DNA of 35,457 nt, taken from contig JAJDZN010000106.1 in assembly GCA_022824585.1 (NCBI GenBank), positions 1-35,457 on the forward strand, read 5' to 3'. Numbering within the stretch: position 1 is the stretch's first letter; every line of letters begins with the position of its first letter. Positions 25,772-34,539 of the stretch are shown one piece after another. This DNA comes from Bryobacterales bacterium. Lineage in GTDB: Bacteria > Acidobacteriota > Terriglobia > Bryobacterales > UBA6623. The translations under genes were made by a program, and so were the position numbers. Under the pieces are notes generated by a model, which had not been told where the DNA came from, did no database searches, and saw nothing but the letters and a program-made list of their open reading frames with translations.

Positions 25772-27180
25772 GCGAGACCGACGGCCAGCAGCTGGCGCCG
25801 AGCACGCGCGCGATCTACGCGGCGTTCGACTACGCCTCGCTGCACAAGGAGCGCCTTCTCAACGCCCTGGTCGCGGCGTTGGTCTTGGGCGTGCTCGCCA
25901 GCGGCTTCCACATCGTAAAGAAGGAAGAGGCCGGAGTGGTCTTGCGCTTCGGCAAGGTCATCGAGAGCCACAGCGAGCCAGGCATTCACTACCACATCCC
26001 GCTGATCGACCGAGTCTACGTTCATCCCGTCAAGCGCATCGTCAGCCATCGGGTGGCGAGCAACGAAGGCGGGACCGCGAACTTCACGCTCCTTTCCGGC
26101 GATCCGAGCCTGTTCGAGGTTGACGTCGTGTTGCAGTACACGATCAGCAACCTGCGCGATTTCCTGTACGCGGCGCACGATCCGCTGGGCTTGATGACCT
26201 ACACCACCCGCGAGCAGCTGGTCGACATCATGGGCCAGAACTTCATCGACCTGATCTTCACGACGAATCGCGAGATCATCGAGCGTCACCTGTTCGAGCA
26301 GACTGCCGGCGAGCTCGAGGCTCTCGGTTTAGGCATCGAAGTCGTCGCGCTCAGCTTGGTGGACGCGCGGCCGATCGACGAGACCGTCGCCGCCTTCCGG
26401 GACGTCAGCGACGCGATTGCCGAGAGCATCGAGGCGGTCAGCAACGCCAATCGCAGGAGAGAGAAGCTGATCCTGCGGAGCCGCGGGCAGGCCCAGGCGC
26501 TGGTCCTGGCCGCGCAGGCGCGGGCGCGCGAGCGCGAAGTGCAGGCTGACAGCAGCGCTGCCGCGTTCAGCGAGCTGCTCTCCGCGTACCGGCAGCAACC
26601 CACGCAGGTGGCAATCACGCGCTATTGGCAGCGCATGCGGACGATCTTCTCGGACGCGACGCTGCAGGCCGTCAACCCGGCGGGAGTCTCGAGCATCGAC
26701 ATCAACCTGCTCGATGGCGCGGCGCCGAGCCGGCACGCGGACGCAGCTGTCGCTCGTGCCTCTGCGAGCCCCCGCGACAAGCCGCTCGTATCAACCGACC
26801 CGGCAATGACTCACGGACTCGAGAACGTGGACATGGACGGCGGTCTGCTCGACGGACGTTTCCACGATCCGCACAGCGAGCGCGATCATCCGCCCAACGC
26901 CAACCCACGCTCGCTCATCTTCGACACCCTGTCGATCTTCGAGCACAGCGATGTCACCGAGCGCGGCCGGGCGATCCTGCAAGAGGCGGACACCACGCCC
27001 ATGGTCGAGGGCGGCCCGGAAGCCGGAGAGGAGACCCAAGCAGACGGACAGGGCACCCACGCGGCCCCCCAAGCCCAGCCTCCGCATGCTGGCGCGACAG
27101 GTGCCGCCCACGCGCCGCCAGAAGCGGAAGCGCCGACAGGGAAGGAGAACGAAGGTTCGAATGAGGTGCCTCAACCATAG
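25768..27180 (+). CDS. HflK-like SPFH membrane protein with His-rich tail
   Basis: A 470-aa SPFH protein. A membrane helix at about residues 30-48 is followed by KKEEAGVVLRFGKVIESHSE and GIHYHIPLIDRVYVHPVKR, then a band-7 core with the HflK-type element DARPIDETVAAFRDVSDAIAES in two parts (near 199-220) and a long charged helix to about 290. Residues 318-470 are not part of the usual fold. This tail is low-complexity, rich in His, Asp, Pro and Ala (HDPHSERDHPP; HAAPQAQPPHAG), and looks disordered and potentially metal-binding. The start is GTG within a 4-bp overlap. The next gene begins inside its last 20 bp. With the fusion and the HflC-like protein, the operon encodes HflK-, HflC- and HflK-type modules. 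Confidence 0.86.
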   Translation: MSETDGQQLAPSTRAIYAAFDYASLHKERLLNALVAALVLGVLASGFHIVKKEEAGVVLRFGKVIESHSEPGIHYHIPLIDRVYVHPVKRIVSHRVASNEGGTANFTLLSGDPSLFEVDVVLQYTISNLRDFLYAAHDPLGLMTYTTREQLVDIMGQNFIDLIFTTNREIIERHLFEQTAGELEALGLGIEVVALSLVDARPIDETVAAFRDVSDAIAESIEAVSNANRRREKLILRSRGQAQALVLAAQARAREREVQADSSAAAFSELLSAYRQQPTQVAITRYWQRMRTIFSDATLQAVNPAGVSSIDINLLDGAAPSRHADAAVARASASPRDKPLVSTDPAMTHGLENVDMDGGLLDGRFHDPHSERDHPPNANPRSLIFDTLSIFEHSDVTERGRAILQEADTTPMVEGGPEAGEETQADGQGTHAAPQAQPPHAGATGAAHAPPEAEAPTGKENEGSNEVPQP

Positions 27181-28387
27181 CCCGGATTCGGGCAGAGCAC
27201 GCCGGCTGCTTGCGCTGGCGTGGCTGCAAGTGCTGGTGCTGCCGGGCGCGCTGGCCGCGGCGCCGGGCGTCACCGAGAGCAAGGTTGTCTTCGGGCAGAC
27301 GGCCTGTTTCAGCGGACCCAACAGACATCTCGGTATCCGCATCAATGCGGGGATCCAAGCGGCGTTTTCGGCCCGGAACCGCCAGGGCGGAGTCGACGGC
27401 AGGCAGCTGGAACTCACCGCCAAGGACGATGGCTACGAGCCGAATGCCGCGGCCGCGAACGCCGCGGAATTCGTCGCGATGGACAACGTCTTCGCCGTCG
27501 TCGGCGGCGTGGGCACGCCGACCACCAGACGAAGCGCGCCCATTCTCCGCGAAGCCAAGATTCCTCTGGTGGGCATGTTCACGGGGGCGGATTTCCTGCA
27601 CAACCCGCAAGCGTTCCCGAACGTGGTCAATCTGCGCACCGACTATTTCAAGGAAGTCGAGGCGTTGGTAGATCACATGATCAACGACTTGGGGAAGAAA
27701 CGCTTCGGCGTCATCTACCAAGACGATGCCTTCGGGCGCTCGGTGCTCGCGAATTACGTGACCGTTCTCAATCGGCACGATCTGCCAGTCCTCGCAAAGG
27801 ACGCCTATACGCGGAACACTCATGCGGTCCATGCGAGCTTGTTTACGCTCGACAAGGCGGACCTGGACGCGCTTCTGCTCGTGGGCAGCTACACCGCGAA
27901 TGCCGACGTCATCAACCTGGCGTTCTTGCTCGGTCGGGATTACGTGATGGCGAATCTGTCCTTCGTCGCTCCCCACGATCTCCTGGCCTTGCTCAGCGAC
28001 ACGAGTCCGGCGGCCTTGGAAAAGATCCTGATCTCGCAGGTCGTTCCCGCTGTCACGGACAGTAGCTTGGCCGTGGTGCGAAACTTCCGGCGCGACATGG
28101 CCAACTCCGACGCGACTGCCTCGATGCCCACTGGTGCGTGGGACCCTAGCGGGCTGAACCTGCTCGACGCGGTTTCGCTCGAGGGCTACATCATCGGGCG
28201 GTTCGTGATCGACGTCGTCGACCGATTGGACGGAAACCTCGAGCGCGACAGGTTCCTGGCGGCGGCGCTGGCGTCCGAACCCGTGCAGATTGACGATTGG
28301 ACGATCCAGATCCCGCCCGGCACGAACGCCGGGTCAAGCTACGTGCGAGTCATCGATTGGACGCAAGAAGGCGGGCACGACCATTGA
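27161..28387 (+). CDS. Type-I periplasmic binding protein (Peripla_BP_6-like)
   Basis: A 408-aa protein of the branched-chain amino-acid (LivJ-like) binding family. A Sec signal peptide covers about residues 1-34 (ARRLLALAWLQVLVLPGALAAA), then the two-lobe fold: SKVVFGQTACFSGPNRHLG, IRINAGIQAAF, GRQLELTAKDDGYEPN, VFAVVGGVGTPTT, FGVIYQDDAFGRSVLANY. These residues are typical of the family, which binds amino acids, amides or other small solutes in the periplasm. No ABC permease or ATPase gene is present, so it may act as a sensor or ligand-presenting subunit for the membrane complex encoded around it. The ATG overlaps the previous gene by 20 bp, with GAAGG about five bases upstream. Confidence 0.85.
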   Translation: MRCLNHSPDSGRARRLLALAWLQVLVLPGALAAAPGVTESKVVFGQTACFSGPNRHLGIRINAGIQAAFSARNRQGGVDGRQLELTAKDDGYEPNAAAANAAEFVAMDNVFAVVGGVGTPTTRRSAPILREAKIPLVGMFTGADFLHNPQAFPNVVNLRTDYFKEVEALVDHMINDLGKKRFGVIYQDDAFGRSVLANYVTVLNRHDLPVLAKDAYTRNTHAVHASLFTLDKADLDALLLVGSYTANADVINLAFLLGRDYVMANLSFVAPHDLLALLSDTSPAALEKILISQVVPAVTDSSLAVVRNFRRDMANSDATASMPTGAWDPSGLNLLDAVSLEGYIIGRFVIDVVDRLDGNLERDRFLAAALASEPVQIDDWTIQIPPGTNAGSSYVRVIDWTQEGGHDH

Positions 28388-28872
28388 AGAAGCTGTTGGA
28401 ATTCTCCCACGAAGAGACAGCCGAAGAGTGGCTGCGCGAACTCTACAAGGTCGTGGCCATGCGCCGCTCGTCGATGTTCAGGCTGATCACGGAGTCGGTG
28501 CGCTTGGTGCTGTTCGGCAACGGCGGTGGTGCGGCACTGGTGATCGGCTTCATGAGCGCGTCAAGCGTGGACGCCAATCCCACCTACCACTGGCTGGCGC
28601 TATTGACCCTGATGGTGTTCGGGGTCGGAACCCTCGCGTCGGCACTGGCAATGATCTTGGTCACCGTAGTGTCGATCAAGGAAGCCCACAGCGCCGAGAC
28701 CGCGCTGAAGGGATTCGCTGACGGGTCCCTCCACCGCGATCAAGTGATGTTCACCGTCGAAGACCAGACCTTCCGCATAGCCGATGCCGCCACCTTTGCC
28801 GGAGTGTTCGCCGCGGTCGCTTTCGGCCTAGGGGGCGGGGGAGCGCTCTTGCTCCTGATGCTGTTCTTCTAG
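28384..28872 (+). CDS. Three-helix inner-membrane protein
   Basis: A 162-aa protein of no family I recognise. An amphipathic N-terminus (KKLLEFSHEETAEEWLRELYK) precedes three hydrophobic segments at about residues 38-58, 67-94 and 133-162. A soluble loop of roughly 38 residues lies between the last two. The C-terminus is extremely hydrophobic and Gly/Leu-rich. I chose the TTG at 28384 because it overlaps the previous stop (TTGA), as in the other junctions of this operon; the frame upstream is out of context inside the binding-protein gene. As the last gene of the coupled operon it is probably a subunit or accessory of the permease-SPFH assembly. Confidence 0.65.
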   Translation: MKKLLEFSHEETAEEWLRELYKVVAMRRSSMFRLITESVRLVLFGNGGGAALVIGFMSASSVDANPTYHWLALLTLMVFGVGTLASALAMILVTVVSIKEAHSAETALKGFADGSLHRDQVMFTVEDQTFRIADAATFAGVFAAVAFGLGGGGALLLLMLFF

Positions 28873-29132
28873 TCCTGGCGCCAAGCGCTCCGGCCCTCCG
28901 AGCCGACGGCCCACAACAGGGTCTGTGCTGCTCGTCGACTCCCCTCGCGCGGTGTCCCGAGTGGCCCGGAATGTCGAGACTGCTTGCGGTTCTCCGCCTG
29001 CATGTCGTGCCGAGATCGCCGGCGGCGAGGTCCGCCCGGCCGTCCCATGGCTCGGCAACAAGACGCTCAACCTCGCGACCGGCCTCGACCAGCCGGGACA
29101 ACCGCAGCCGAATCCGAAGTTTGGAGCCCGGG

Positions 29133-29957
29133 CTACTGCGGCGGGCTCTCCAACAGGTGGAGCGCGTAGGAAAGCACGAGTCCGGCGAGGAACGCAACCG
29201 TCAGCTTGACGCGATCGTGCCGGTGGAAGTGAATCTCGGGCAGCAGGTCACTGAGCGAGATACAGATGAGTGCGCCCGCGCCGAAGCCCAGCGCGCGGCC
29301 TACGGTCTCGGAGGATCCGTCCCCGAGCAGGCCAATCCCCCAATATGTAAGGAGCGCACCGAGCGGGCAGACGAGCGCGGCCGCCGCGCTGAGCGGGTAC
29401 GCATAGCGCTTGCCATGCTTCGCCGTGCGCATCATTCCGAGCAGGAAGAATGCGTCAAGCGGTTTGTGCAGCGCGATCGCCAGGAACACCCCGAAGCTGA
29501 GCAGGTCCACCCCGGCAGCGCCTGCCTCCCGGCTCAGGATGGCAGCCCCCAGGGCTGTTCCCTCGGTCAGCTGGTGCAGCCCCATCCCGAAGGCAACCCC
29601 CAGCCAATTCAAAGACCCGGAGTCGCCACCGCCGTCCGGGTCGACAGGGTCCAAGCAGTCGTCGGCGGCGTGATCGTGATCGTGCAGCGGAACCACCCGC
29701 AACAGCAACACCATCAGCACGATTCCGGCGATCATCCACCATGCAGCGATCCCGATCGGCCCCTCGCCCGCGATCAGCTCAACGCTGTGGGGCAGCAGGT
29801 GGTAGATCGCGACCCCGAGCACGAGGCCCGCGACGAAGCTCATGGTCAGCTGCACGCGGGTGTGCGTCAAGCGGATCGCCGACTGGGTCCAAATGCCAAT
29901 TACCGAAGCGCCCAGAATTCCCAAGGAGTACAAGCCGAGGAGTGCGAGCGAAGTCAT
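29133..29957 (-). CDS. ZIP-family metal transporter
   Basis: A 274-aa inner-membrane protein with eight predicted helices. Helix 4 has GMGLHQLTEGTALGAA, corresponding to the conserved H-N-x-P-E-G metal site, and helix 5 has ALHKPLDAFFLLG, a variant of the H-E-x-P-E-G site seen in part of the family. A loop near residue 90 contains HDHDH, a typical variable metal-binding loop. ZIP proteins generally import Zn, Fe or related ions into the cytosol. Its gene converges with the permease-SPFH operon, 260 bp apart. Importer and exporter side by side suggest a local metal-homeostasis function, but which metal is not shown. Confidence 0.9.
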   Translation of the reverse strand: MTSLALLGLYSLGILGASVIGIWTQSAIRLTHTRVQLTMSFVAGLVLGVAIYHLLPHSVELIAGEGPIGIAAWWMIAGIVLMVLLLRVVPLHDHDHAADDCLDPVDPDGGGDSGSLNWLGVAFGMGLHQLTEGTALGAAILSREAGAAGVDLLSFGVFLAIALHKPLDAFFLLGMMRTAKHGKRYAYPLSAAAALVCPLGALLTYWGIGLLGDGSSETVGRALGFGAGALICISLSDLLPEIHFHRHDRVKLTVAFLAGLVLSYALHLLESPPQ

Positions 29958-29979
29958 GTTGCAGCTACTGACGGCCTAG

Positions 29980-30013
29980 CGACGATTAGAACTTCCTACA
30001 ACGACGATTGAGA
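29980..30013. promoter_or_regulatory. Direct repeat upstream of the ZIP gene
   Basis: CGACGATT occurs at 29980-29987 and again at 30002-30009, each followed by a similar purine-rich trio. The 22-bp period is two helical turns. It lies 22-57 bp before the ZIP start codon, where a metal-responsive regulator could bind. The evidence is spacing and position only. Confidence 0.25.
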
Positions 30014-30207
30014 CTGCTAGTCCTGCGTCGCAAGTTAGAGGGCGGCGAGGGACCCGCGACGGCGGCGGATGCCACGTTGCAATGGTAGCAGAGAGCGGGA
30101 CGGAATGACTGATCGGTGGGACTGGACTGGCTACGAGCGGGACCTCGAAGGGGCTGGCTCGCAGCTAGGGCGCGGCCGCTTCTTGATCAAGATCCGGGAC
30201 ATCGCGA

Positions 30208-31410
30208 TCAGCCGCCGCCCGCTCGAGCAATAGCGGTCGCGTAGGCTTCGTCGTAGAGGCGGTCGAACACCCTGTCCCAGGACTGCGCCAGTGCGGCCAG
30301 GCGCGCCGCATCGCCCATCCGCCGCCGAAGCTCGCGATCCCGGTACAAGCGGACGGCGTTCGCCACGAACGCCTCGTCCGACCGGCTCACAAGGCCCGTC
30401 CGCCCGTCGCGCACGATGTACTGCGGGCCCCCGGCATCCATCACGACCGCTGGCACGCCCGAGGCCGCTGCCTCCCAGACAACGTTGCCGTACGTGTCGG
30501 TGCGCGAAGGAAACAGGAACACGTCCATGTCGGCGTAGGCTCGCGCCAAGGGCTCGCCGAGCAGCGCCCCCCTCAGCCTCGCTTTCCGCAGGTTGGCTGC
30601 CAGCCAAGCCGATTCCGATCCGTGGCCGACGATGTCGATGCGATAGTCCGACAGCCCCGTGGCCACGAGAGCCTGCTCGAGGCGCTTGAGGACGCGCAGG
30701 TTCTTCTCCGCGCTGAGGCGCCCGACATAGCCGAAGACCGCCTTGCCGTCGGCTTTCCTGGCTCGCTTGGCGCCGTCGAACAGCTCGGTGTCGACCCCGC
30801 GCTCCATCAAGAAGGCCGGCTTGTCCGTGCCTCGGCGCAGCAGCTCCACCAGTTCCGGGTTCGGGGCCATGCCGACCGCCCCCTTGCGGTAGAACCACAG
30901 GGAGAACTCCAAGAAGAGCCGCTCGAGACCCCGAGACACGATTCGGCGCGGCCGTGCGGGCACGAAGCGAGCTGCTTTGTCGAAGCGCCAGGCGGCGTAT
31001 TCGTGGATGTTGGTGTGCCAGGATGCCACGATCGGCAGGCCGAATTCGCGCGCCAGGCACCATCCGAGCAGGCCGAAGTCTCCCATCGAGGTGACATGCA
31101 CGACATCCGGGCGGAACTCGTCGAAGCGCGACCGCAACAGCCGCCTGTAGCGCAGGATGCGCGGGTCCTGCCACAGGTCCTTCTCCACGCGCACCGCGAG
31201 GCGCCCGCGCGGGAGCTCCACATGCTCGACCGAGCTCTGAGTCCAGTGCCGGCACTCCGATCCCGGCCGCACGCACATGAACGGGAGCGCATGGCACAGC
31301 GCGTAGTCCGTCAGGTGGCGCGCCGTCCTGGCCACGCCGTTCACCTCGTGGTAGGTGTCGGGCAAGTAGGCGACCCTCGGCCGCCTGTCGATCCTCGCCG
31401 GGACGGGCAC
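30208..31410 (-). CDS. GT4-family glycosyltransferase
   Basis: A 400-aa GT-B-fold retaining glycosyltransferase, expected to transfer a sugar from a nucleotide donor to a lipid or glycan at the cytoplasmic face of the membrane. The N-terminal acceptor domain has YLPDTYHEVNGVARTARHL and PDVVHVTSMGDFGLLGW. The C-terminal donor domain has FGYVGRLSAEKNLRVLKRLE and the E-x7-E element in TYGNVVWEAAASGVPAVVMD. The GTG start lies directly after the TAA of the interrupted PHP-domain gene (TAAGTG), so the two form an operon. Insertion of the IS element upstream may reduce or change its expression. Acceptor and sugar are unknown. Confidence 0.92.
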   Translation of the reverse strand: MPVPARIDRRPRVAYLPDTYHEVNGVARTARHLTDYALCHALPFMCVRPGSECRHWTQSSVEHVELPRGRLAVRVEKDLWQDPRILRYRRLLRSRFDEFRPDVVHVTSMGDFGLLGWCLAREFGLPIVASWHTNIHEYAAWRFDKAARFVPARPRRIVSRGLERLFLEFSLWFYRKGAVGMAPNPELVELLRRGTDKPAFLMERGVDTELFDGAKRARKADGKAVFGYVGRLSAEKNLRVLKRLEQALVATGLSDYRIDIVGHGSESAWLAANLRKARLRGALLGEPLARAYADMDVFLFPSRTDTYGNVVWEAAASGVPAVVMDAGGPQYIVRDGRTGLVSRSDEAFVANAVRLYRDRELRRRMGDAARLAALAQSWDRVFDRLYDEAYATAIARAGGG

Positions 31411-31887
31411 TTATCCGAGTTCCCGCGTCGGCGGCATCGCCCGTTCCAGCGCCGGCCCCACGTAGCGGTTGCACAGCAGGCGGAAGACCGCCGTCACGAT
31501 CGCTAGCGCGACCGGCTCGCGGTTGCCGTGCAGCTCGCCCAGCGTCCGGACCTCTCCGTCGTCGCAGCGTCTGAACACACGCTGCGTCCAGTGCGTCCAG
31601 CCAAGGCCGTGGTCCGGGGCATCGCTGACGATGTCGGAAAAGTTCTCGATGAATCGCAGCGGGAGCGGCCGGCGATACTGCGGCATGATCACCACGTGGC
31701 TCAGCCCCGTTCGGACCTCAGACGCGAATTCGCCGAAGTCTGTGGCATTGGTCAGGTTCAGCGCCGCGTTCGGCTCGCGCCCGTGGCGGTCGCCGCCCGA
31801 AACCAGCGGCATGCCGTAGCGCCTGGAGAGTTGCACTGTCCGCTGGTTCTCGCGCCAGTCGCGCAATCCGTTGATCTCAAGCGCATG
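31411..31887 (-). pseudogene. PHP-domain phosphoesterase, 3' part of split gene
   Basis: The last 158 codons of the PHP gene interrupted at 31888. The part begins HALEINGLRDWREN, which joins in frame to RLWI at the end of the 5' part once the IS element and one target copy are removed. It carries the metal-ligand motif SGGDRHGREPN of PHP enzymes, followed by a C-terminal region of unknown function (about 115 aa). The frame stays open upstream into the IS element, so a hybrid could be translated, but it would lack the first metal-binding motifs. Confidence 0.85.
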
Positions 31888-31895
31888 AATCCACA
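31888..31895. repeat. Target-site duplication, left copy
   Basis: AATCCACA directly abuts the GGGG end of the IS element. The identical octamer occurs at 34611-34618 after the other end. Eight bp is the usual duplication length in the IS1595 family. Confidence 0.95.
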
Positions 31896-31942
31896 GGGGA
31901 TTATATACGAAACTCCCGAAATACCCGGAATCACCGCTTGAC
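31896..31942 (+). repeat. Left terminal inverted repeat
   Basis: 47 bp, identical to the reverse complement of 34564-34610. It contains GAAACTCCCGAA and ends CCGCTTGAC. The stop codon of the 62-aa ORF (31931-31933) lies inside it. Confidence 0.95.
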
Positions 31943-32119
31943 CCTCCGGCTCCGGGGCCGGTCGATCCAGCGGATATTGACGGGAGCCAGCACGGCGTCG
32001 GCGATCTCCTCGAAGCTGGCATCGGCGCGGACCGCCTCTTCCTTCTCGCGCTTGGTCGGCTGGTAGCTGGACTTGACCAGCTCGACGGTCTTTCGCGCGG
32101 GTTTCTTCGTCTCGCTCAT
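31931..32119 (-). CDS. 62-aa basic passenger protein of the IS element
   Basis: A small charged protein (MSETKKPARKTVELVKSSYQ at its start) of no family I know. It has a basic N-terminus, an acidic middle (KEEAVRADASFEEIADAV) and a basic C-terminus. Its ATG overlaps the methyltransferase stop (ATGA), which indicates translational coupling and makes it a real gene despite its size. Its stop codon is supplied by the terminal repeat. It may be a DNA-binding or inhibitory partner of the methyltransferase-HNH protein; that is inference. Confidence 0.7.
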   Translation of the reverse strand: MSETKKPARKTVELVKSSYQPTKREKEEAVRADASFEEIADAVLAPVNIRWIDRPRSRRVKR

Positions 32120-33462
32120 GTTCCGAGTCCCATGCCCGACAGCTTGGCCTTGAACGCGGCCTGGTCCATCGTGCCCTTGACGGAGTTGCAGTGGTTGCAG
32201 AGCAACTGAAGATTCTCCAAGTGGTCCGTCCCGCCCTTCGACCGCGCAACGATGTGGTCGACCGTGAAGTTCTGGAACGGGAAGTGGTGGCCGCAACCCT
32301 TGCAGCGGCCCTCTTGCATTCCGTACAGCGTGTGCTTGTGAGTCTTGTACGGCGGCAGCTTCCCTACGTCGGTGCGCTGCGGGGGCTCCTTGCGGTGGAT
32401 GACCTTGGCCGCTTGCGTCGTCAGGTCTGCCTGCTGGCCCAAGCGGTCCTGCTGCAAGCGATGAACCATCAGCTCGGCAGCCTTCTCGCTGATGTCGATG
32501 CCGGTCCACAGCCGCCCCAGCGCGTGGGCGGCAACGCACGCCGTCGCGCAGCCGCAGAAGGGGTCGAGCACCACGTCTCCCTTGTCGGTACTGGCCTCGA
32601 TTATGCGGTTCAGCAGGGCGAGAGGCTTCTGGGTCGGGTAGCCGAGTCTCTCTTTCGCTACCGGGTTGATCATGTTGATATCAACCCAGACATCATCCAC
32701 TTGCCTCTGCCCGGAGCTTTCGTGGAGGTACTGCTTGTACGAATAGTGCGCGCCCGGCCGGGCTGGCTCGATCAAGCGATCCTCTGTTCTCAGCCGCTCC
32801 AGCGTTTCCTGGCTGTAGGTCTTGAGCAGAGTCTTGCGATACGACCCTCTGGCATCCACGTGCCTGAATCTCTTGCGGTACTCATCGGTGTACGGAAGCA
32901 TTGGAGGGTTCCACGCCCGTTTCTGAGATTTCGAGTAGCACAGAATCGCGTCATGGCTTTTGGGCAGCTGTTGCGCCCTTGCCTTGCTGCTACCGGCAAA
33001 CGGCGTCCTCTTCCAGACGATCTCGTTGCGAAAGTTCTCGCTTCCGAACACGCAATCCATGACCAGCTTCAGGTAATGGCTGGCGGTCGGGTCGCAGTGG
33101 AGGTAGACGCTCCCGGTCGGCTTCAGGAGCCGCCGCATCTCCAGCAGCCGCACGGCCATCATAACCAGATAAGACTTCATGCCCTTGCCGTGGGCGATTC
33201 CCGCGGTATCGATGACGTGCGGCAAGCACGGCTCCTTCTCGGCGATCAGGCCGATCCAAGCCAAGTCCACGTCGTCTAGCGTCCACGTGTCCTTGAAGGC
33301 CGCCCCGGCCGCTTCCGAGCCGATCGGCGCGCTGTACGTCCGATTGGAGTTGAACGGCGGGTCGAGGTAGATCAGGTCTACCGACTCCGAGTTCATGCCT
33401 CGCATGATGTCGAGGTTGTCCCCGGTCCAGATGGTCTGGTTCTTCCAGTTCGCTATGGCCAT
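32116..33462 (-). CDS. DNA methyltransferase fused to HNH endonuclease domain
   Basis: A 448-aa passenger protein. Residues 1-345 form an amino-group DNA methyltransferase of the N6-adenine/N4-cytosine (PF01555) family in the beta-class order: the catalytic motif DPPFNS at 34-39 first, TQKP at 277-280, then the SAM-binding motif DPFCGCAT at 300-307 and GIDIS. Residues 385-430 form a treble-clef HNH domain: CKGC, VDHIVARSKGG with D402-H403, ENLQLLC, CNHCN and KG. All zinc cysteines and the catalytic His are present. One polypeptide could therefore both modify and cut DNA, or the HNH part may only bind DNA. The ATG at 33462 is chosen for its match to the methylase N-terminus; no strong ribosome binding site is seen. 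The gene lies 80 bp after the transposase gene. Confidence 0.88.
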   Translation of the reverse strand: MAIANWKNQTIWTGDNLDIMRGMNSESVDLIYLDPPFNSNRTYSAPIGSEAAGAAFKDTWTLDDVDLAWIGLIAEKEPCLPHVIDTAGIAHGKGMKSYLVMMAVRLLEMRRLLKPTGSVYLHCDPTASHYLKLVMDCVFGSENFRNEIVWKRTPFAGSSKARAQQLPKSHDAILCYSKSQKRAWNPPMLPYTDEYRKRFRHVDARGSYRKTLLKTYSQETLERLRTEDRLIEPARPGAHYSYKQYLHESSGQRQVDDVWVDINMINPVAKERLGYPTQKPLALLNRIIEASTDKGDVVLDPFCGCATACVAAHALGRLWTGIDISEKAAELMVHRLQQDRLGQQADLTTQAAKVIHRKEPPQRTDVGKLPPYKTHKHTLYGMQEGRCKGCGHHFPFQNFTVDHIVARSKGGTDHLENLQLLCNHCNSVKGTMDQAAFKAKLSGMGLGT

Positions 33463-33542
33463 CAGGTGGCCGTCAGTGTAGCGAACAGGAGGGCGCGGGA
33501 CTGGCGCGGTTGCCGCGCCCTCCGACAGCCCGAATCGGAAGC

Positions 33543-34520
33543 TCACGCCGCCCTCGCCCCGCTGGACAGGCCGTTGCCCTTGACCAGGTCCTTGTACCGC
33601 AGCCGCGAGTCGTTCATGGCTCCGAGAATCGCGCCCATCTGGTCGAGCGTGTCCCGGCTGCGGACGTTGTGCCGGCCCTCGAACTCCTTGACATAGCGGT
33701 TCAGGTGCTTCGGGCTCATCTTGTGGTAGGTGCCGACGTAGCCGCGCTTGAGCATCGACCAGAACGACTCGACGCCGTTGGTATGCGCCTGCCCGCGCAC
33801 GTACTCGCCCACGCTGTGCTTGACGGCCTCGTGGTTGGGCAGCCCCTCGTAGGCGGCCGCCTCGTCGGTGTAGACGGTCGCGCCCGGCTCCGCGTGCTCC
33901 TTGACGAAGCCTTGCAGCGTGTCGCTGGTCGTGTCGGCGACCGCCTCGGCCGCGACCTGATTGCTGTCTCGGTCCTTGGCGCCGACGACGGCTGCCTTGC
34001 CGACAGCTCCGCGCCCGGTCAGCTCTTCGCGGACGTGCTTGGGCATGTTCTTGCGCTTGCCGCCCATGTAGGTCTCGTCCACCTCGACCGGGCCGGCGAA
34101 CAGGCCGCCCGATTGCAGGGCCTTGCGGATGCGGTGCGCCATGTGCCACGCGCTCTTCTGGGTGATACCGAGATCGCGGTGCAGCTTCATGCTGGAGACG
34201 CCCTTCAGGCTCGTGTGGACGAGATAGATGGCGAACAGCCAGTCTTGGTAGCCCAGTTTGCTCGATTGCATGAAGGTGCCCGTCTTGGCGCTGAAATTCG
34301 CGTCGCAGGCCTTCTCCCGGCAGCGGAACGGCATGGCTTTGCGCTTCGCCTTGGTATTGACGTTCAGGCTGCCGCACTGCGGGCAGCACACGCCTTGCGG
34401 CCAGCGCCGTTGCACGATCCATTCCTCGGCGGTTTCGTTGTCGGGGAACATGCGAAAGAACTCCGCTACGGTGATGCCCTTGCGAAACGATTTTCCCGGT
34501 GCTTTCTTAGTCGCTGCCAT
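33543..34520 (-). CDS. IS1595-family transposase
   Basis: A 325-aa DDE-type transposase that excises and inserts the element by recognising its terminal repeats. The N-terminal zinc ribbon has C46, C49, C67 and C72 (CPQCG and FRCREKAC), a feature of this family. The ISXO2-like catalytic domain starts near residue 143 with VEVDETYMGGK (first Asp, D148), then VYTDEAAAYEG (second Asp, D219) and HTNGVESFWSMLKRGYVGTYH, which holds the third acidic or amide residue (N248/E251). The C-terminal KMSPKHLNRYVKEFEGRHN is also typical. The start has AGAGG five bases upstream. All conserved parts are intact, so it is probably active. Confidence 0.96.
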   Translation of the reverse strand: MAATKKAPGKSFRKGITVAEFFRMFPDNETAEEWIVQRRWPQGVCCPQCGSLNVNTKAKRKAMPFRCREKACDANFSAKTGTFMQSSKLGYQDWLFAIYLVHTSLKGVSSMKLHRDLGITQKSAWHMAHRIRKALQSGGLFAGPVEVDETYMGGKRKNMPKHVREELTGRGAVGKAAVVGAKDRDSNQVAAEAVADTTSDTLQGFVKEHAEPGATVYTDEAAAYEGLPNHEAVKHSVGEYVRGQAHTNGVESFWSMLKRGYVGTYHKMSPKHLNRYVKEFEGRHNVRSRDTLDQMGAILGAMNDSRLRYKDLVKGNGLSSGARAA

Positions 34521-34539
34521 ATCAGCCTCTTACACTATT

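Noticed and set aside
26951..27160. Upstream extension of the binding-protein frame
   Set aside because: The extra 70 residues are Arg/Lys/Pro-rich and lie inside the SPFH gene. The ATG at 27161 gives a proper signal peptide.
28751..29197. A 148-aa minus-strand frame between the permease-SPFH operon and the ZIP gene
   Set aside because: It overlaps both neighbours, is Arg-rich and has no recognisable domain or ribosome binding site.
33463..34422. Upstream extension of the methyltransferase frame through the transposase gene
   Set aside because: The frame is open but gives low-quality sequence in a shifted transposase frame. The methylase family start lies at 33462. A frameshifted transposase-methylase fusion is conceivable, but no slippery site was seen.
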